A stretch of 64,000 nt of DNA from Prevotella jejuni (GCF_900187995.1 NZ_FZNZ01000001.1:1-64000), one strand, 5' to 3'; counted from the first letter of the stretch, positions 40,135-49,893 are shown. Made by a program: numbers and translations. Notes: generated by a model not told the origin, from the letters alone.

Positions 40135-41853
40135 TTATGCTTTAGCCTTTTTTGCCCAAGTATCTTTCAAGCCGACAGTCTTGTTGAACACGAGGTGATC
40201 AGGCGTTGTGTCTGGGTCGAGCATAAAGTATCCTGTGCGCTGGAACTGCAAGTAGTCGCCTGGTCTCTTCTCTGAAAGATACTGCTCAACATAGCACTCT
40301 GTACGCACGGTAAGGCTCTCTGGGTTAAGAAGCTCACGGAAATCACGCTCATCAGCAGATGGGTTTTCTATATTGAACAGACGGTCGTATTCACGAACCT
40401 CAGCTTTTAAGCAGTGGTCAGCACTAACCCAATGAAGCGTACCTTTCACCTTGCGGTCAGCACCTTGCATACCGCTCTTACTGTCTGCATCGTATTCTGC
40501 TTGTATTTCAACGATGTTTCCCTCTGCATCCTTGGTACAACCGGTACATCTAACGATGTAGGCATTCTTCAGTCTGACCTCTTTACCAGGTGTCATACGG
40601 AAGAACTTCTTTGGAGCATCCTCCATAAAGTCAGCTCGTTCAATCCATAGATTCTTTGAGAAAGTGATGGTATGTGAGCCATCCGCCTCATTTTCAGGGT
40701 TGTTGATAGCCTCCATTTCCTCGGTCTTACCCTCTGGATAATTAGTAATAACGAGTTTTACTGGGTCGAGAACAGCACTAACACGGGTAGCCTTTTTGTT
40801 TAAGTCGTCACGTACGGCAGCCTCTAACAATGCAACATCATTGAGGGCATCAAATTTAGTGTAGCCGATAGAGTCAATAAAGTTACGTATAGACTCTGGT
40901 GAATAACCACGACGACGCATACCACAGAGGGTCGGCATACGTGGATCATCCCATCCCTTAACGAAGTTCTCATCTACTAATGTATGGAGCTTACGCTTAG
41001 ACATTACTGTATAAGTAAGGTTTAAGCGGTTGAACTCTATCTGTCGTGGACGGTTATCAGATAAGTTATCATCAGTGCCATCGCTCTCCTTTAAGAAATC
41101 AATAAACTTATCGTAAAGAGGGCGGTGAGGTACGAACTCAAGTGTACAGATAGAGTGGGTGACACCTTCAAAGTAGTCGCTTTGACCATGCGCAAAGTCA
41201 TACATTGGATAACAATGCCATTTTGTACCTGTACGATGGTGTGGTATTTGAATGATTCTATATATGATTGGGTCACGGAAGTGCATGTTAGGATTGGCCA
41301 TATCAAGCTTAGCACGTAGCACCATACTTCCTTCCACAGCCTCAGGAGTATTCATTTGTTCAAACAGTGCAAGGCTCTCCTCGATAGGACGGTCACGGTA
41401 AGGTGATGCTGTACCAGGGGTTGTTGGTGTACCTTTCTGTGTCGCAATCTGTTCTGCAGTCTGCTCGTCAACGTATGCCAAACCCTTCTTTATCATCCAA
41501 ATAGCAAAATCCCACAACTTCTCGAAATAGTCACTTGCATAATAGATATTGCCCCACTTGAATCCAAGCCAGCTAATATCATGAAGGATATTCTCCACAT
41601 ATTCATTATTCTCCTTGCTTGGATTAGTATCATCAAAGCGGAGATTACAAATACCATTATAGTTTTCTGCTACACCGAAGTCCATGCAAATCGCTTTCGC
41701 ATGACCAATGTGAAGATAGCCGTTAGGCTCTGGCGGGAATCGTGTCTGAATACGTCCACCATTCTTACCTTTAGCAAGGTCTTCCTCTACCAGCTGTTCA
41801 ACGAAGCTCAAGCTACGCTTTTCTTCATTGGTGTTGTTCTCTATCGTAGTCAT
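40135..41853 (-). CDS. glnS: Glutaminyl-tRNA synthetase
   Basis: A 572-residue class I synthetase. HIGH is in GYLHIGHAKAI near residue 52, KMSKS is VMSKRKLHTL near 283, and the two beta-barrel anticodon domains follow from about 350. It charges tRNA-Gln directly, so this organism does not need the GatCAB route for Gln. Length fits the bacterial form. The operon continues with TPR, DedA and sigma genes. A TAACTTTG box on the minus strand (41885-41878) lies 24 bp upstream. Confidence 0.95.
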   Translation of the reverse strand: MTTIENNTNEEKRSLSFVEQLVEEDLAKGKNGGRIQTRFPPEPNGYLHIGHAKAICMDFGVAENYNGICNLRFDDTNPSKENNEYVENILHDISWLGFKWGNIYYASDYFEKLWDFAIWMIKKGLAYVDEQTAEQIATQKGTPTTPGTASPYRDRPIEESLALFEQMNTPEAVEGSMVLRAKLDMANPNMHFRDPIIYRIIQIPHHRTGTKWHCYPMYDFAHGQSDYFEGVTHSICTLEFVPHRPLYDKFIDFLKESDGTDDNLSDNRPRQIEFNRLNLTYTVMSKRKLHTLVDENFVKGWDDPRMPTLCGMRRRGYSPESIRNFIDSIGYTKFDALNDVALLEAAVRDDLNKKATRVSAVLDPVKLVITNYPEGKTEEMEAINNPENEADGSHTITFSKNLWIERADFMEDAPKKFFRMTPGKEVRLKNAYIVRCTGCTKDAEGNIVEIQAEYDADSKSGMQGADRKVKGTLHWVSADHCLKAEVREYDRLFNIENPSADERDFRELLNPESLTVRTECYVEQYLSEKRPGDYLQFQRTGYFMLDPDTTPDHLVFNKTVGLKDTWAKKAKA

Positions 41854-42086
41854 ATTTTCCTATTTATTATTATGCTGCAAAGTTACTTATTTTTTCTCGT
41901 TTATGATGCACTTTACTATAAATAATGGTGTTCAATCTGCAATGATGTTAAAAAATAAGTTTATAAACTCTTTGTTGTGTAACGCTTTGAAAGCCTAATT
42001 GTTGTTTCAGTAACGAAATGTAAGCTTTTCTCGTACCCTTTTTTTAATGTTTAATAAAGGTGAATAAGCAATATGTGTACGTTTAG

Positions 42087-42148
42087 TATATGTGCAATAA
42101 CAAATGTTTCATTATTGATAAAAAAGTTGCATAAAAGTTTGCACATAT
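42087..42148. repeat. 11-bp inverted repeat overlapping the small-RNA promoter
   Basis: TATATGTGCAA (42087-42097) and its exact complement TTGCACATATA (42138-42148) lie 40 bp apart. The right arm overlaps the -33 TTTG, so it could be an operator or looping site. Confidence 0.6.
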
Positions 42149-42168
42149 AAAAATAATGCTCTATCTTT
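42137..42168 (+). promoter_or_regulatory. Strong promoter with no gene behind it
   Basis: TTTG (42137-42140), a 20-bp gap, then TATCTTTG (42161-42168), an exact consensus. Start expected near 42174, followed within 92 bp by a terminator. Confidence 0.7.
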
Positions 42169-42173
42169 GCATT

Positions 42174-42266
42174 CGTTATCCTGAATACAATCTTTTTACC
42201 TTAAAGAAACTAATACCTATTGAGATTGAATGCCCATCGCTGTGAAGCGTAGGGCATTTTTGTTTT
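42174..42266 (+). ncRNA. Candidate small RNA of about 90 nt
   Basis: The unit runs from a consensus promoter to a strong terminator hairpin: AATGCCC (42229-42235) pairs with GGGCATT (42252-42258), with an inner CGC/GCG stem and a TGTGAA loop, then TTTTTG and TTTTC. No ORF lies between start and hairpin. Its 3' end has the hairpin and T-run typical of stand-alone small RNAs. It matches no RNA family that I can name. Target and function are unknown. Confidence 0.55.
42229..42266 (+). terminator. Terminator of the candidate small RNA
   Basis: A 7-bp stem with an inner 3-bp stem, GC-rich at the base, followed by TTTTTGTTTTC. Confidence 0.75.
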
Positions 42267-42608
42267 CAGTAGTTTTGAAGCTTGTTAATTTTGTTTACAA
42301 TATTCAGTTTATAAGTTTAAGTTTGTTTAGAGTTATGCTTATAATTTTCTTTATAGTTTATTCGAACGGTTTGTTATTTTATATGTAGGTGTATAGTAGA
42401 CTATTCAAAGCACATTTTAACGATTCATTTCATTCTTTTGTTATTTGCCTATTGGGCTGTAACAGAATTACTTTCGTTTGTGTTTATTATATTAGTGAGG
42501 GCACCTCTCCAAACTAACTTACACTCCCTTGTATTTTTTTCAATATTTCGTTTGTATCTTGTAGATTGTCATATAGAAATCGTATCTTTGCATAAAAACT
42601 AAGAAAAG

Positions 42609-43871
42609 ATGAAGAATATATTAAAAGAACTACGTCGTAAGGATCACCCACGAGTGTTGGGAGCCTTAGATATATTTAAGTTTATTGGCCCTGGTCTGTT
42701 AGTGACAGTAGGGTTCATTGACCCTGGTAACTGGGCAAGTAACTTTGCAGCCGGCTCTGAGTATGGGTATGCACTGCTATGGGTGGTAACCCTTTCAACG
42801 ATTATGCTGATTGCTTTGCAGCATAATGTAGCCCATCTCGGTATCGTGACTGGTCTCTGCCTTAGCGAAGCCGCTGTTAAGTATGCCCCAAAATGGGTTG
42901 GTCGTCCGATTATTGTGAGTGCCATTTTGGCCAGTATCTCTACCTCTCTGGCCGAGATATTGGGTGGTGCTATAGCCCTACAGATGCTCTTTGGGATAAG
43001 TATTCCTACGGGTTCGGTCCTCACAACAGCAGCTGTATTAATCATGTTGTTTACGAATAGCTACAAGAAGATGGAACGTGCCATCATTGGTTTTGTGTCA
43101 ATGATAGGCTTGTCCTTTATCTATGAACTCTTTTTAGTAGACATTCATTGGCCTGCAGCCATAGAGGGAGCATTCGTACCAACCGTCCCTCAGGGGTCGC
43201 TTTTGATTATTATGAGTGTGTTAGGAGCCGTTGTCATGCCCCATAACTTATTCCTTCATTCAGAGATAGTACAGAGCCGTGAGATTCATTTGAAGGGTGA
43301 TGAGCGCATTCGTCACATGTTGAGGTTTGAGTTTGTCGACACTCTTTTCTCTATGATAGTAGGCTGGGCTATAAACTCAGCGATGATTCTTTTGGCAGCG
43401 AGTACGTTCTTCTCACATGGTCAGCACGTCGATGAGCTTTCTCAAGCACAAGCGATGTTACAGCCGCTATTGGGTAACAATGCTGCAAACATCTTCGCTA
43501 TCGCCTTACTTCTGGCTGGTATATCAAGTACGATAACCAGCGGTATGGCTGCAGGTAGTATTTTTTCAGGACTTTTTGGAGAGTCATATAATGCGAAGGA
43601 TACGCACTCCATTGTCGGGATAGTCCTCTCGTTGGGTGTAGCCCTCCTCATGATATTCTTTATTGGTGACCCATTTAAGGGATTAATCATCTCTCAGATG
43701 TTTCTATCAGTACAACTTCCGTTCACAGTCTTCCTACAAGTAGGCTTGACATCCTCTAAGAGAGTGATGGGTAAGTACGCTAATAGCAAGTTGAACATGT
43801 GTTTCCTTTACTCATTAGCAGGCATTGTCACCTTACTTAATATATGGCTCTTAATAGAGAGCGTGTCATAG
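42609..43871 (+). CDS. mntH: Nramp-family divalent metal transporter
   Basis: A 420-residue protein with about eleven membrane helices. The metal-binding DPGN motif is in GFIDPGNWASN near residue 37, and the other one, MPHNLFLHSE, is near 204-215. These are the two half-helices that bind Mn or Fe in Nramp. It imports Mn(II) or Fe(II) with protons. A TATCTTTG box (42583-42590) ends 18 bp before the ATG. No neighbouring regulator or riboswitch is seen. Confidence 0.95.
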   Translation: MKNILKELRRKDHPRVLGALDIFKFIGPGLLVTVGFIDPGNWASNFAAGSEYGYALLWVVTLSTIMLIALQHNVAHLGIVTGLCLSEAAVKYAPKWVGRPIIVSAILASISTSLAEILGGAIALQMLFGISIPTGSVLTTAAVLIMLFTNSYKKMERAIIGFVSMIGLSFIYELFLVDIHWPAAIEGAFVPTVPQGSLLIIMSVLGAVVMPHNLFLHSEIVQSREIHLKGDERIRHMLRFEFVDTLFSMIVGWAINSAMILLAASTFFSHGQHVDELSQAQAMLQPLLGNNAANIFAIALLLAGISSTITSGMAAGSIFSGLFGESYNAKDTHSIVGIVLSLGVALLMIFFIGDPFKGLIISQMFLSVQLPFTVFLQVGLTSSKRVMGKYANSKLNMCFLYSLAGIVTLLNIWLLIESVS

Positions 43872-43989
43872 TGTTGGTTGGTTACAAGATGGTTTTCATA
43901 TAGTAGTAAAATCAGTTTTTGTAAAATAAAATCATCGACTCGAAATGAGATGAGGCCTGACTGTGTTTCAAATAGGCCTTATCAATGAT

Positions 43990-44057
43990 AAAGAAGGGCG
44001 TTTTCTTGCATGTAGTTAACGCCCTTCTTTAATGCAGTAAGGCGTCTTCTTCAATGC
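43990..44057 (+). repeat. Dispersed intergenic repeat, copy B, as a perfect inverted pair
   Basis: AAAGAAGGGCGTT (43990-44002) and its exact complement (44018-44030) face each other across 15 nt, followed by AATGCAGTAAGGCGTCTTCT. The core matches copies A, C and D. Confidence 0.8.
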
Positions 44058-44229
44058 TAATCACAACTGTCTGACTCATTGATGATTATGATGATGATTT
44101 TACTCGATATCGTGTGGTAGTAAAGGGAGTGTTTTCTATCTTAAATGTAAGATATTTTTAATCCAATGAAGCATGTAGTCTATTGTGGTAAAGTTTCTTT
44201 ATAGCGATTTTATAGGTCAGGGTATAAAA

Positions 44230-44268
44230 CAAAGAAAACGGGAATGACACGACGATATCATTCCCGTT
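44230..44268 (-). terminator. Terminator of the 73-residue membrane protein gene
   Basis: AACGGGAATGA (44237-44247) pairs with its complement at 44258-44268. On the minus strand it is followed by TTTTCTTTG. Confidence 0.75.
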
Positions 44269-44292
44269 AGTTATGGTATATGCTATTTAATC

Positions 44293-44514
44293 TTAGATAG
44301 ACTTGTAGCCATTTGTACTGTTATGTGCAAGCAAGTCTTTCAGATTTAGCTCTCTTCCACCATGTGCTTCGTAGGCTTCTTTCATCTCTTCCTCGCCCTC
44401 AGCCTCTTCTTCAGAGTGTACGAACGTAACGCACTTATCCTTAAGTTCTGCGATTACCCAGCCAATCAGTGCGATGATAAGCAGTGCAATCAATCCTATC
44501 ATTGGAGTTGTCAT
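44293..44514 (-). CDS. Small single-helix membrane protein, unknown function
   Basis: A 73-residue protein with an N-terminal membrane helix (about 3-22, IGLIALLIIALIGWVI) and an acidic cytoplasmic or periplasmic tail (EEEAEGEEEMKEAYEAH). No family is recognised. It has its own likely promoter (TACTTTTG on the minus strand, 44548-44541) and a strong terminator, so it is an independent gene. Confidence 0.75.
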   Translation of the reverse strand: MTTPMIGLIALLIIALIGWVIAELKDKCVTFVHSEEEAEGEEEMKEAYEAHGGRELNLKDLLAHNSTNGYKSI

Positions 44515-44590
44515 AATTAAATAGTTTTTTATTTCTGATGCAAAAGTACATTAAGTTTCGTAAAGAACCAAATTATCTCTAAGTTTTCAG

Positions 44591-44598
44591 TAACTTTG
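44591..44598 (+). promoter_or_regulatory. -7 box of nth
   Basis: TAACTTTG fits TAnnTTTG, 36 bp before the nth ATG. It is divergent from the 44541-44548 box of the small membrane protein. Confidence 0.5.
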
Positions 44599-44634
44599 CA
44601 GTAAATATAGCTGTATAAAGTTAATAAGAACAAG

Positions 44635-45282
44635 ATGACAAGAAAAGAAAGATACGACTATGCACTGAATTATTTCCGTAAGCATGTTGGACACGTGTCA
44701 ACGGAGCTTAATTTCGGTTCAGCATTCCAATTGCTTTGTGCGACACTCCTTTCTGCACAGTGTACGGATAAGCGTATTAATGCAATTACACCCGAATTGT
44801 TTCGCCATTATCCTGATGCAAAGACAATGGCAACGGCCACCTCGGATGAAATATTTGATTATGTGAAGAGTGTCTCTTACCCTAATTCAAAGGCAAAGCA
44901 CTTGGTTGAGATGTCAAAGATGCTGGTAGAGAAGTTTGGAGGGGAGGTTCCTTCTGACCCAAACGCCCTCATTACGCTGCCAGGAGTAGGTCGTAAGACG
45001 GCAAATGTCATACAAGCTGTGTGGTTTGGCAAGCCAACATTGGCTGTCGATACGCATGTTTATCGTGTTAGTCACCGCTTGGGACTGGTCCCCTCAACGG
45101 CAAATACGCCCCGAAAAGTAGAGGATTATCTGATGAAAAATATCCCTACTGAGGAGGTTACGGATGCTCATCATTGGATATTACTTCATGGACGTTATGT
45201 CTGTAAGAGTGCGAAGCCCGATTGTGAACATTGTCCCTTTGATGACATGTGTCCCAAGTTATTGGAGAATAGTAAGCTGTAA
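44635..45282 (+). CDS. nth: Endonuclease III (DNA glycosylase/AP lyase)
   Basis: A 215-residue protein. The helix-hairpin-helix LPGVGRKTANV carries the catalytic Lys (K121), and D139 in AVDTHVYRV is the second catalytic residue. Four Cys near the end (C190, C197, C200, C206, spacing 6-2-5) bind the 4Fe-4S cluster. It removes oxidised pyrimidines from DNA and cuts the abasic site. Length is typical. A gene of the DUF2461 family follows after 48 bp. Confidence 0.96.
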   Translation: MTRKERYDYALNYFRKHVGHVSTELNFGSAFQLLCATLLSAQCTDKRINAITPELFRHYPDAKTMATATSDEIFDYVKSVSYPNSKAKHLVEMSKMLVEKFGGEVPSDPNALITLPGVGRKTANVIQAVWFGKPTLAVDTHVYRVSHRLGLVPSTANTPRKVEDYLMKNIPTEEVTDAHHWILLHGRYVCKSAKPDCEHCPFDDMCPKLLENSKL

Positions 45283-45330
45283 GAAGACCTAAAAAGGTAA
45301 AGGATTAAAAGGATATAATATAAGAAGAAT

Positions 45331-46041
45331 ATGAATACAAAGAAGATAATGCACTTCTTGAAAGGTATTGCTGCGAACAACAATAAGCAGTGGTTTCAAG
45401 AACATAAGGCTGAGTATGATGCTGTAAAGGCTGACTTTGAACAGGGAGTCGACAAAGTTATAGCTTGTTTGGCAACCTTTGATGAAGAGGTTTCACACCT
45501 GACAGCAAAGGATTGCACCTACCGTTTCTATCGTGATGTTCGTTTCTCACCCGATAAAAGTCCGTATAAACGCCATTTAGGTGCATACATCTGTGCACGT
45601 GGTAGGAAGGCTTTGCGTGGTGGTTACTATCTACATCTTCAGCCAGGGAACTGCTTGATAGCTGTAGGTTGCTATTGGTTGCCTACAAACATACTGACGT
45701 CATGCCGCAATGAAATCATGGCGAATATTGATGAATGGCGTAAGGACGTTGAGAATGAGGGCTTTGTCAATTTGTTCGGACGACCCAATGAGGGCGAGTG
45801 GACGGACGATAAGGTTAGTGAGAAGGGTTTTGGACTTGCTGCCTTGAAGACTGTTCCAAAGGGATTCCCCAAGGACTATGAGTATCTTCAGTATCTTCGA
45901 ATGAAGGACTACTGCTGTTGGGTGTCTGTGCCTGATGACTTCTTCGAGGGAGAAGGATGGGTTGAACAATTGAAACACATCTGCAAGACGGGTAAGCCGA
46001 TGATGGACTTCATTAATAATGTGGTAGATGATTATGAATAG
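45331..46041 (+). CDS. DUF2461 family protein
   Basis: A 236-residue cytoplasmic protein of the DUF2461 family. Hallmarks are NNNKQWFQEHKAEYDAVK near 16-33 (key part WFQEHKAEYD), the YRFYRDVRFSPDKSPYK stretch near 65-81 (split here; key part RFSPDKSPYK) and the GYYLHLQP motif. Its biochemical role is not established. It follows nth by 48 bp and may be cotranscribed with it. A bidirectional terminator lies just downstream. Confidence 0.9.
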   Translation: MNTKKIMHFLKGIAANNNKQWFQEHKAEYDAVKADFEQGVDKVIACLATFDEEVSHLTAKDCTYRFYRDVRFSPDKSPYKRHLGAYICARGRKALRGGYYLHLQPGNCLIAVGCYWLPTNILTSCRNEIMANIDEWRKDVENEGFVNLFGRPNEGEWTDDKVSEKGFGLAALKTVPKGFPKDYEYLQYLRMKDYCCWVSVPDDFFEGEGWVEQLKHICKTGKPMMDFINNVVDDYE

Positions 46042-46045
46042 AAAC

Positions 46046-46085
46046 AAATAAAGAGGAACGCAAAGACATTCCTCTTTATTTTTAT
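46046..46085 (+). terminator. Terminator of the nth-DUF2461 unit
   Basis: AAATAAAGAGGAA (46046-46058) pairs perfectly with 46069-46081, then more T. Confidence 0.8.
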
Positions 46086-46098
46086 ACTTACTAAAACG

Positions 46099-46126
46099 CT
46101 TTGGCTAATGGGCGCATTAGCCAAAG
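46099..46126 (-). terminator. Terminator of valS
   Basis: CTTTGGCTAATG (46099-46110) pairs perfectly with 46115-46126 across a 4-nt loop. On the minus strand CGTTTTAG follows. Confidence 0.65.
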
Positions 46127-46135
46127 AGATAGCGA

Positions 46136-48829
46136 TTATTTCTTTCTCAATTCCTCAAGACTTGCCTTCAAAGCGGCAATCTTCTCTTCAGAATCGCTCT
46201 GCTTCTTACGCTCGCGTTCAATAACTGCTTCTGGCGCATTGGCCACGAACTTCTCGTTAGAGAGCTTCTTCTTGATACCAATGAGGAAGCCTTCAAGATG
46301 CTTGAGTTCCTTCTCCTGCTTCTCAATCTCGGCCGCAACGTCAATCAAGTCGCCCACTGGTACTGCGAAGCTGTCGGTTCCTACCATGAAACCAGATGCG
46401 TCACCACGCTTCTCGGTTACTACCTCGATAGCCTTTAAGTTAGCCATCTTGATGATTACACTGTTATAAGCTTCATAATTGTTCTGGCCGATTACGTCCA
46501 GTTCCAACTCTACCTTTGGTGCGATGTTCTTCTGATTACGTACGGTTCTCACACCGCTGACGATTGCTTTAACCTGTTCGATGGACTCGATAAGAGCCAA
46601 CTCTTCCTTGCTTGGAGCGTCAAGTTTGAGTTCATCACGCATGATGCTCTCGCCGTCTTTACGGTCGTAGATGTGTTGCCAAAGCTCTTCTGTAATGAAA
46701 GGCATGAATGGATGGAGCATCTTCAGCAGTGTATCGAAGAACTTAAGAGTAGCTTGATAGGTGGTCTTATCGATTGGCTTGCCATATTCAGGCTTGATCA
46801 TCTCTAAGTACCAACTTGAGAATTCATCCCAGAAGAGGCGATAAACAGTCATTAAAGCTTCTGAGATGCGATAGCTCTTGAACTGTTCATTCATCTCAGC
46901 GTTCACTTCCTTCAACTTTGCATCGAACCATTCAACGGCAATCTTGTTGGCTAATGGCTGTTCAGCATCGGCTGTCTCCCAACCTTGAACGAGGCGGAAA
47001 GCATTCCAAATCTTATTGTTGAAGTTACGTCCTTGCTCACAAAGTGTCTCGTCGAAGAGGATGTCGTTGCCTGCAGGAGCAGATAGCATCATACCCATAC
47101 GGACACCATCAGCACCATACTTCTCTATCAACATGATAGGGTCAGGAGAGTTGCCAAGACTCTTACTCATCTTTCTTCCGAGTTTATCTCGTACTATACC
47201 TGTGAAATAAACATGCTTGAATGGGAACTTGCCACGATACTCATAGCCAGCCATAATCATACGTGCTACCCAGAAGAAGATAATGTCTGGTCCCGTAACA
47301 AGGTCGCTGGTAGGGTAGTAGTAGTTGATTTCTTCGTTGTTAGGGTTATTGATTCCATCGAATACAGAGATTGGCCACAACCAGCTTGAGAACCATGTAT
47401 CCATACAGTCGCTCTCTTGTTCGAGGTCAGATGATGTGACAGAAGGATTAATCTCCTGTGCTAACTTTAATGCTTCCTCAGCCGTCTCTGCCACAACAGT
47501 AGCGTTCTTACCCTCAGTGTCCTTGAAGTAGTAAGCTGGAATACGGTGTCCCCACCATAGCTGACGACTGATACACCAGTCCTTGATGTTCTCTAACCAG
47601 TGGCGATAAGTGTTCTTGTACTTCTTTGGATAGAACTCTATATCATCGTCCATGACAGGTCCAAGGGCAATGTCAGCAAAGTGTTGCATCTTTAGGAACC
47701 ATTGTGTAGAGAGCTTTGGTTCGATAGGTACGTGCGTACGCTCTGAGTATCCGACCTTATTATCATAGTCTTCAACCTTCTCCATCAGCCCTGCAGCCTC
47801 CAAGTCCTTTGCTATCTGCTTACGTACATCCATACGATCCTGACCTACATAAAGGCCAGCTGCCTCAGAAATCGTACCATTATCGTTGAAAATATCAATT
47901 GTTTCCAATCCGTGCTTCAAGCCAAGTGCATGGTCGTTAACGTCATGTGCAGGTGTAACCTTCAAACAACCCGTACCGAACTGGATGTCTACATAGGTGT
48001 CTTCGATGACTGGGATGACACGATTTACCAATGGAACGATAACATGAAGACCCTTCAACCATGTGTTTTTAACGTCCTCTGGATTGATACACATAGCTGA
48101 GTCGCCCATGATAGTCTCTGGTCGAGTGGTTGCTACAACGGCATAGTAACCCTTATCATCCTTGTGTATTACGTTGCCTTCGTCCTTGCGCTCAAACTTA
48201 GCTTGGTCTTCTTTTGCAACATAATACTTAAGGTGATAGAGCTTAGAGTGCTCATCCTTGTAGATTACCTCTTCATCAGAAAGGGCCGTCTGAGCCTGTG
48301 GGTCCCAGTTAACCATTCGTACACCACGATAGATATAACCCTTCTTATAGAGGTCGCAGAACACTTTGATAACACTCTTACTACGAGTGTCATCCATTGT
48401 GAAGGCTGTGCGGTCCCAATCACATGAGCAACCAAGTCGACGCAACTGCTTGAGGATGATGCCTCCATGCTCGTGTGTCCAATCCCATGCATGTTCGAGG
48501 AATTGCTCACGGGTGAGGTCGGTCTTTTTTACACCTTGCTCTGCGAGACGGTTCACAACCTTTGCTTCTGTAGCAATACTTGCGTGGTCGGTGCCTGGTA
48601 CCCAGCATGCATTCTTACCTTCCATGCGTGCACGTCTTACCAAGATGTCCTGTATCGTGTTGTTAAGCATGTGTCCCATGTGGAGCACACCTGTAACGTT
48701 TGGTGGTGGGATAACCACGGTGTAAGGCTCACGGCCGTCAGGCTTAGAACTGAAAAGCTTGTTGTCCAGCCAGTACTGGTACCATTTAGACTCCACTATC
48801 TGTGGGTCGTACTTGCTTGCTAATTCCAT
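46136..48829 (-). CDS. valS: Valyl-tRNA synthetase
   Basis: The protein has 897 residues from the ATG at 48829. HIGH is in [13 protein letters not shown] near residue 40, and KMSKS in [13 protein letters not shown] near 550. The editing domain and the C-terminal coiled coil ([19 protein letters not shown], key part [11 protein letters not shown]) follow. It charges tRNA-Val and edits mischarged Thr. A longer frame starts at 48877 but overlaps the TACATTTG box on the minus strand (48882-48875). Length fits the bacterial form. Confidence 0.96.
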   Translation of the reverse strand: MELASKYDPQIVESKWYQYWLDNKLFSSKPDGREPYTVVIPPPNVTGVLHMGHMLNNTIQDILVRRARMEGKNACWVPGTDHASIATEAKVVNRLAEQGVKKTDLTREQFLEHAWDWTHEHGGIILKQLRRLGCSCDWDRTAFTMDDTRSKSVIKVFCDLYKKGYIYRGVRMVNWDPQAQTALSDEEVIYKDEHSKLYHLKYYVAKEDQAKFERKDEGNVIHKDDKGYYAVVATTRPETIMGDSAMCINPEDVKNTWLKGLHVIVPLVNRVIPVIEDTYVDIQFGTGCLKVTPAHDVNDHALGLKHGLETIDIFNDNGTISEAAGLYVGQDRMDVRKQIAKDLEAAGLMEKVEDYDNKVGYSERTHVPIEPKLSTQWFLKMQHFADIALGPVMDDDIEFYPKKYKNTYRHWLENIKDWCISRQLWWGHRIPAYYFKDTEGKNATVVAETAEEALKLAQEINPSVTSSDLEQESDCMDTWFSSWLWPISVFDGINNPNNEEINYYYPTSDLVTGPDIIFFWVARMIMAGYEYRGKFPFKHVYFTGIVRDKLGRKMSKSLGNSPDPIMLIEKYGADGVRMGMMLSAPAGNDILFDETLCEQGRNFNNKIWNAFRLVQGWETADAEQPLANKIAVEWFDAKLKEVNAEMNEQFKSYRISEALMTVYRLFWDEFSSWYLEMIKPEYGKPIDKTTYQATLKFFDTLLKMLHPFMPFITEELWQHIYDRKDGESIMRDELKLDAPSKEELALIESIEQVKAIVSGVRTVRNQKNIAPKVELELDVIGQNNYEAYNSVIIKMANLKAIEVVTEKRGDASGFMVGTDSFAVPVGDLIDVAAEIEKQEKELKHLEGFLIGIKKKLSNEKFVANAPEAVIERERKKQSDSEEKIAALKASLEELRKK

Positions 48830-48874
48830 TGTTTCGTATATTATTATTTCTTTATTATCATTAAAATAACGGTG

Positions 48875-48912
48875 CAAATGTACAAAAAATCCGCCTAAAA
48901 AGCGTATCTTTG
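48875..48912. promoter_or_regulatory. Divergent -7 boxes of valS and mazG
   Basis: TACATTTG on the minus strand (48882-48875) serves valS, and TATCTTTG on the plus strand (48905-48912) serves mazG. They are only 22 bp apart, so the two polymerase sites overlap. Confidence 0.5.
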
Positions 48913-48974
48913 CAGCAATAATAGTACGTTGATAAGTACTTTAACGTTTATGTTTAACATTAAACATCAAGACT

Positions 48975-49856
48975 TTGCATACTAAAGAAGAGAAACTGAA
49001 AGCCTTTGCACGACTTTTAGACGTTCAGGAAAGACTCCGTAAAGAGTGTCCATGGGATAGTAAACAGACGAATGAAAGCCTTCGTCCTAACACAATAGAA
49101 GAGACGTTTGAGTTGGCTGATGCGCTCTTAAAAAACGACTCGAAGAATATCTGTAAAGAGCTTGGAGACATCATGGAGCATGTTATCTTCTATTCAACTT
49201 TAGGTGAGGAAAAGGCCGAATTCGACGTTGCTGATGTTTGTAATGCGCAATCTGATAAGCTCATGTTTAGGCATGATTTCATCGATTGGACGGGTTGGAG
49301 CGTGTCACGTCCGGACATGGTCGTAAATACTACTGGGCAGGTTGTCTACAAGGATGAGGTTCTGCAAAATAGTGAAGGCTCACAAGCGGATGCGCCTACT
49401 ACTGCGCCTCAGGTGGAGACTACTTGGGAACAGCGTAAACAACGTGAACGTGATGGTAACACCTCTGTGCTTTCTGGGGTGCCAGACTCGCTGCCCAGCC
49501 TCATTAAAGCTTATCGTATTCAAGACAAGGCACGCAATGTTGGCTTTGATTGGGAGGAGAAAGAGCAGGTCTGGGATAAGGTTTATGAAGAGTTAGGAGA
49601 GCTGAAAGAGGAGTTAAAGAGAGGAGATAAGCATCGTTCGACCGAGGAGTTTGGCGACTTCCTATTCTCGCTTATCAACGCCGCGCGCCTCTATCACATC
49701 AATCCCGACAATGCGCTTGAGTTTACCAATCAGAAGTTTATTAAACGATTTAACTACATTGAGGAAGCTGCTAAGGCTAATGGAGTTATGATAAAAGACT
49801 TAACGCTTGCAGAGATGGACGAGTTGTGGGAAGAAGCAAAGGCTCTCAACAAGTAG
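48975..49856 (+). CDS. mazG: Nucleoside triphosphate pyrophosphohydrolase MazG
   Basis: A 293-residue protein from a TTG start at 48975. Both MazG repeats are visible: CPWDSKQTNESLRPNTIEET (near 25-44) with the EELGDxxxH-like KELGDIMEHV, and in the C-half GFDWEEKEQVWDKVYEELGEL with EEFGDFLFSLINA. It hydrolyses NTPs to NMP and PPi. A low-complexity, Asp/Thr/Ala/Pro-rich insert (about 110-150, DAPTTAPQV) separates the repeats and makes the protein about 30 residues longer than usual. No better ATG lies nearby. The next gene starts 37 bp downstream. Confidence 0.93.
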   Translation: MHTKEEKLKAFARLLDVQERLRKECPWDSKQTNESLRPNTIEETFELADALLKNDSKNICKELGDIMEHVIFYSTLGEEKAEFDVADVCNAQSDKLMFRHDFIDWTGWSVSRPDMVVNTTGQVVYKDEVLQNSEGSQADAPTTAPQVETTWEQRKQRERDGNTSVLSGVPDSLPSLIKAYRIQDKARNVGFDWEEKEQVWDKVYEELGELKEELKRGDKHRSTEEFGDFLFSLINAARLYHINPDNALEFTNQKFIKRFNYIEEAAKANGVMIKDLTLAEMDELWEEAKALNK

Positions 49857-49893
49857 AACAGCTACGGATTTAAGCTATAAATAAGATATAATT

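Larger units (their letters stand above)
41854..42608. other. Long intergenic region between divergent glnS and mntH
   Basis: Holds the glnS promoter, an isolated promoter-terminator unit (42137-42266) read as a small RNA, and the mntH -7 box (42583-42590, TATCTTTG). The stretches 41890-42080 and 42270-42570 show no gene. Confidence 0.7.
43872..44292. other. Intergenic region after mntH
   Basis: Holds the second copy of the AAGAAGGGCG repeat (43990-44057) and a terminator (44230-44268) for the small gene at 44293. No gene is seen. Confidence 0.6.

Noticed and set aside
42230..42388. A 52-codon plus-strand frame starting MPIAVKRRAF inside the small-RNA terminator
   Set aside because: Its start codon is in the hairpin stem and most of it lies after the T-run. 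The hydrophobic content follows from T-rich DNA.
41854..42608. Search for tRNA or riboswitch in the gap before mntH
   Set aside because: No cloverleaf or TTCGAATCC-type arm and no known metal-riboswitch pattern was found.
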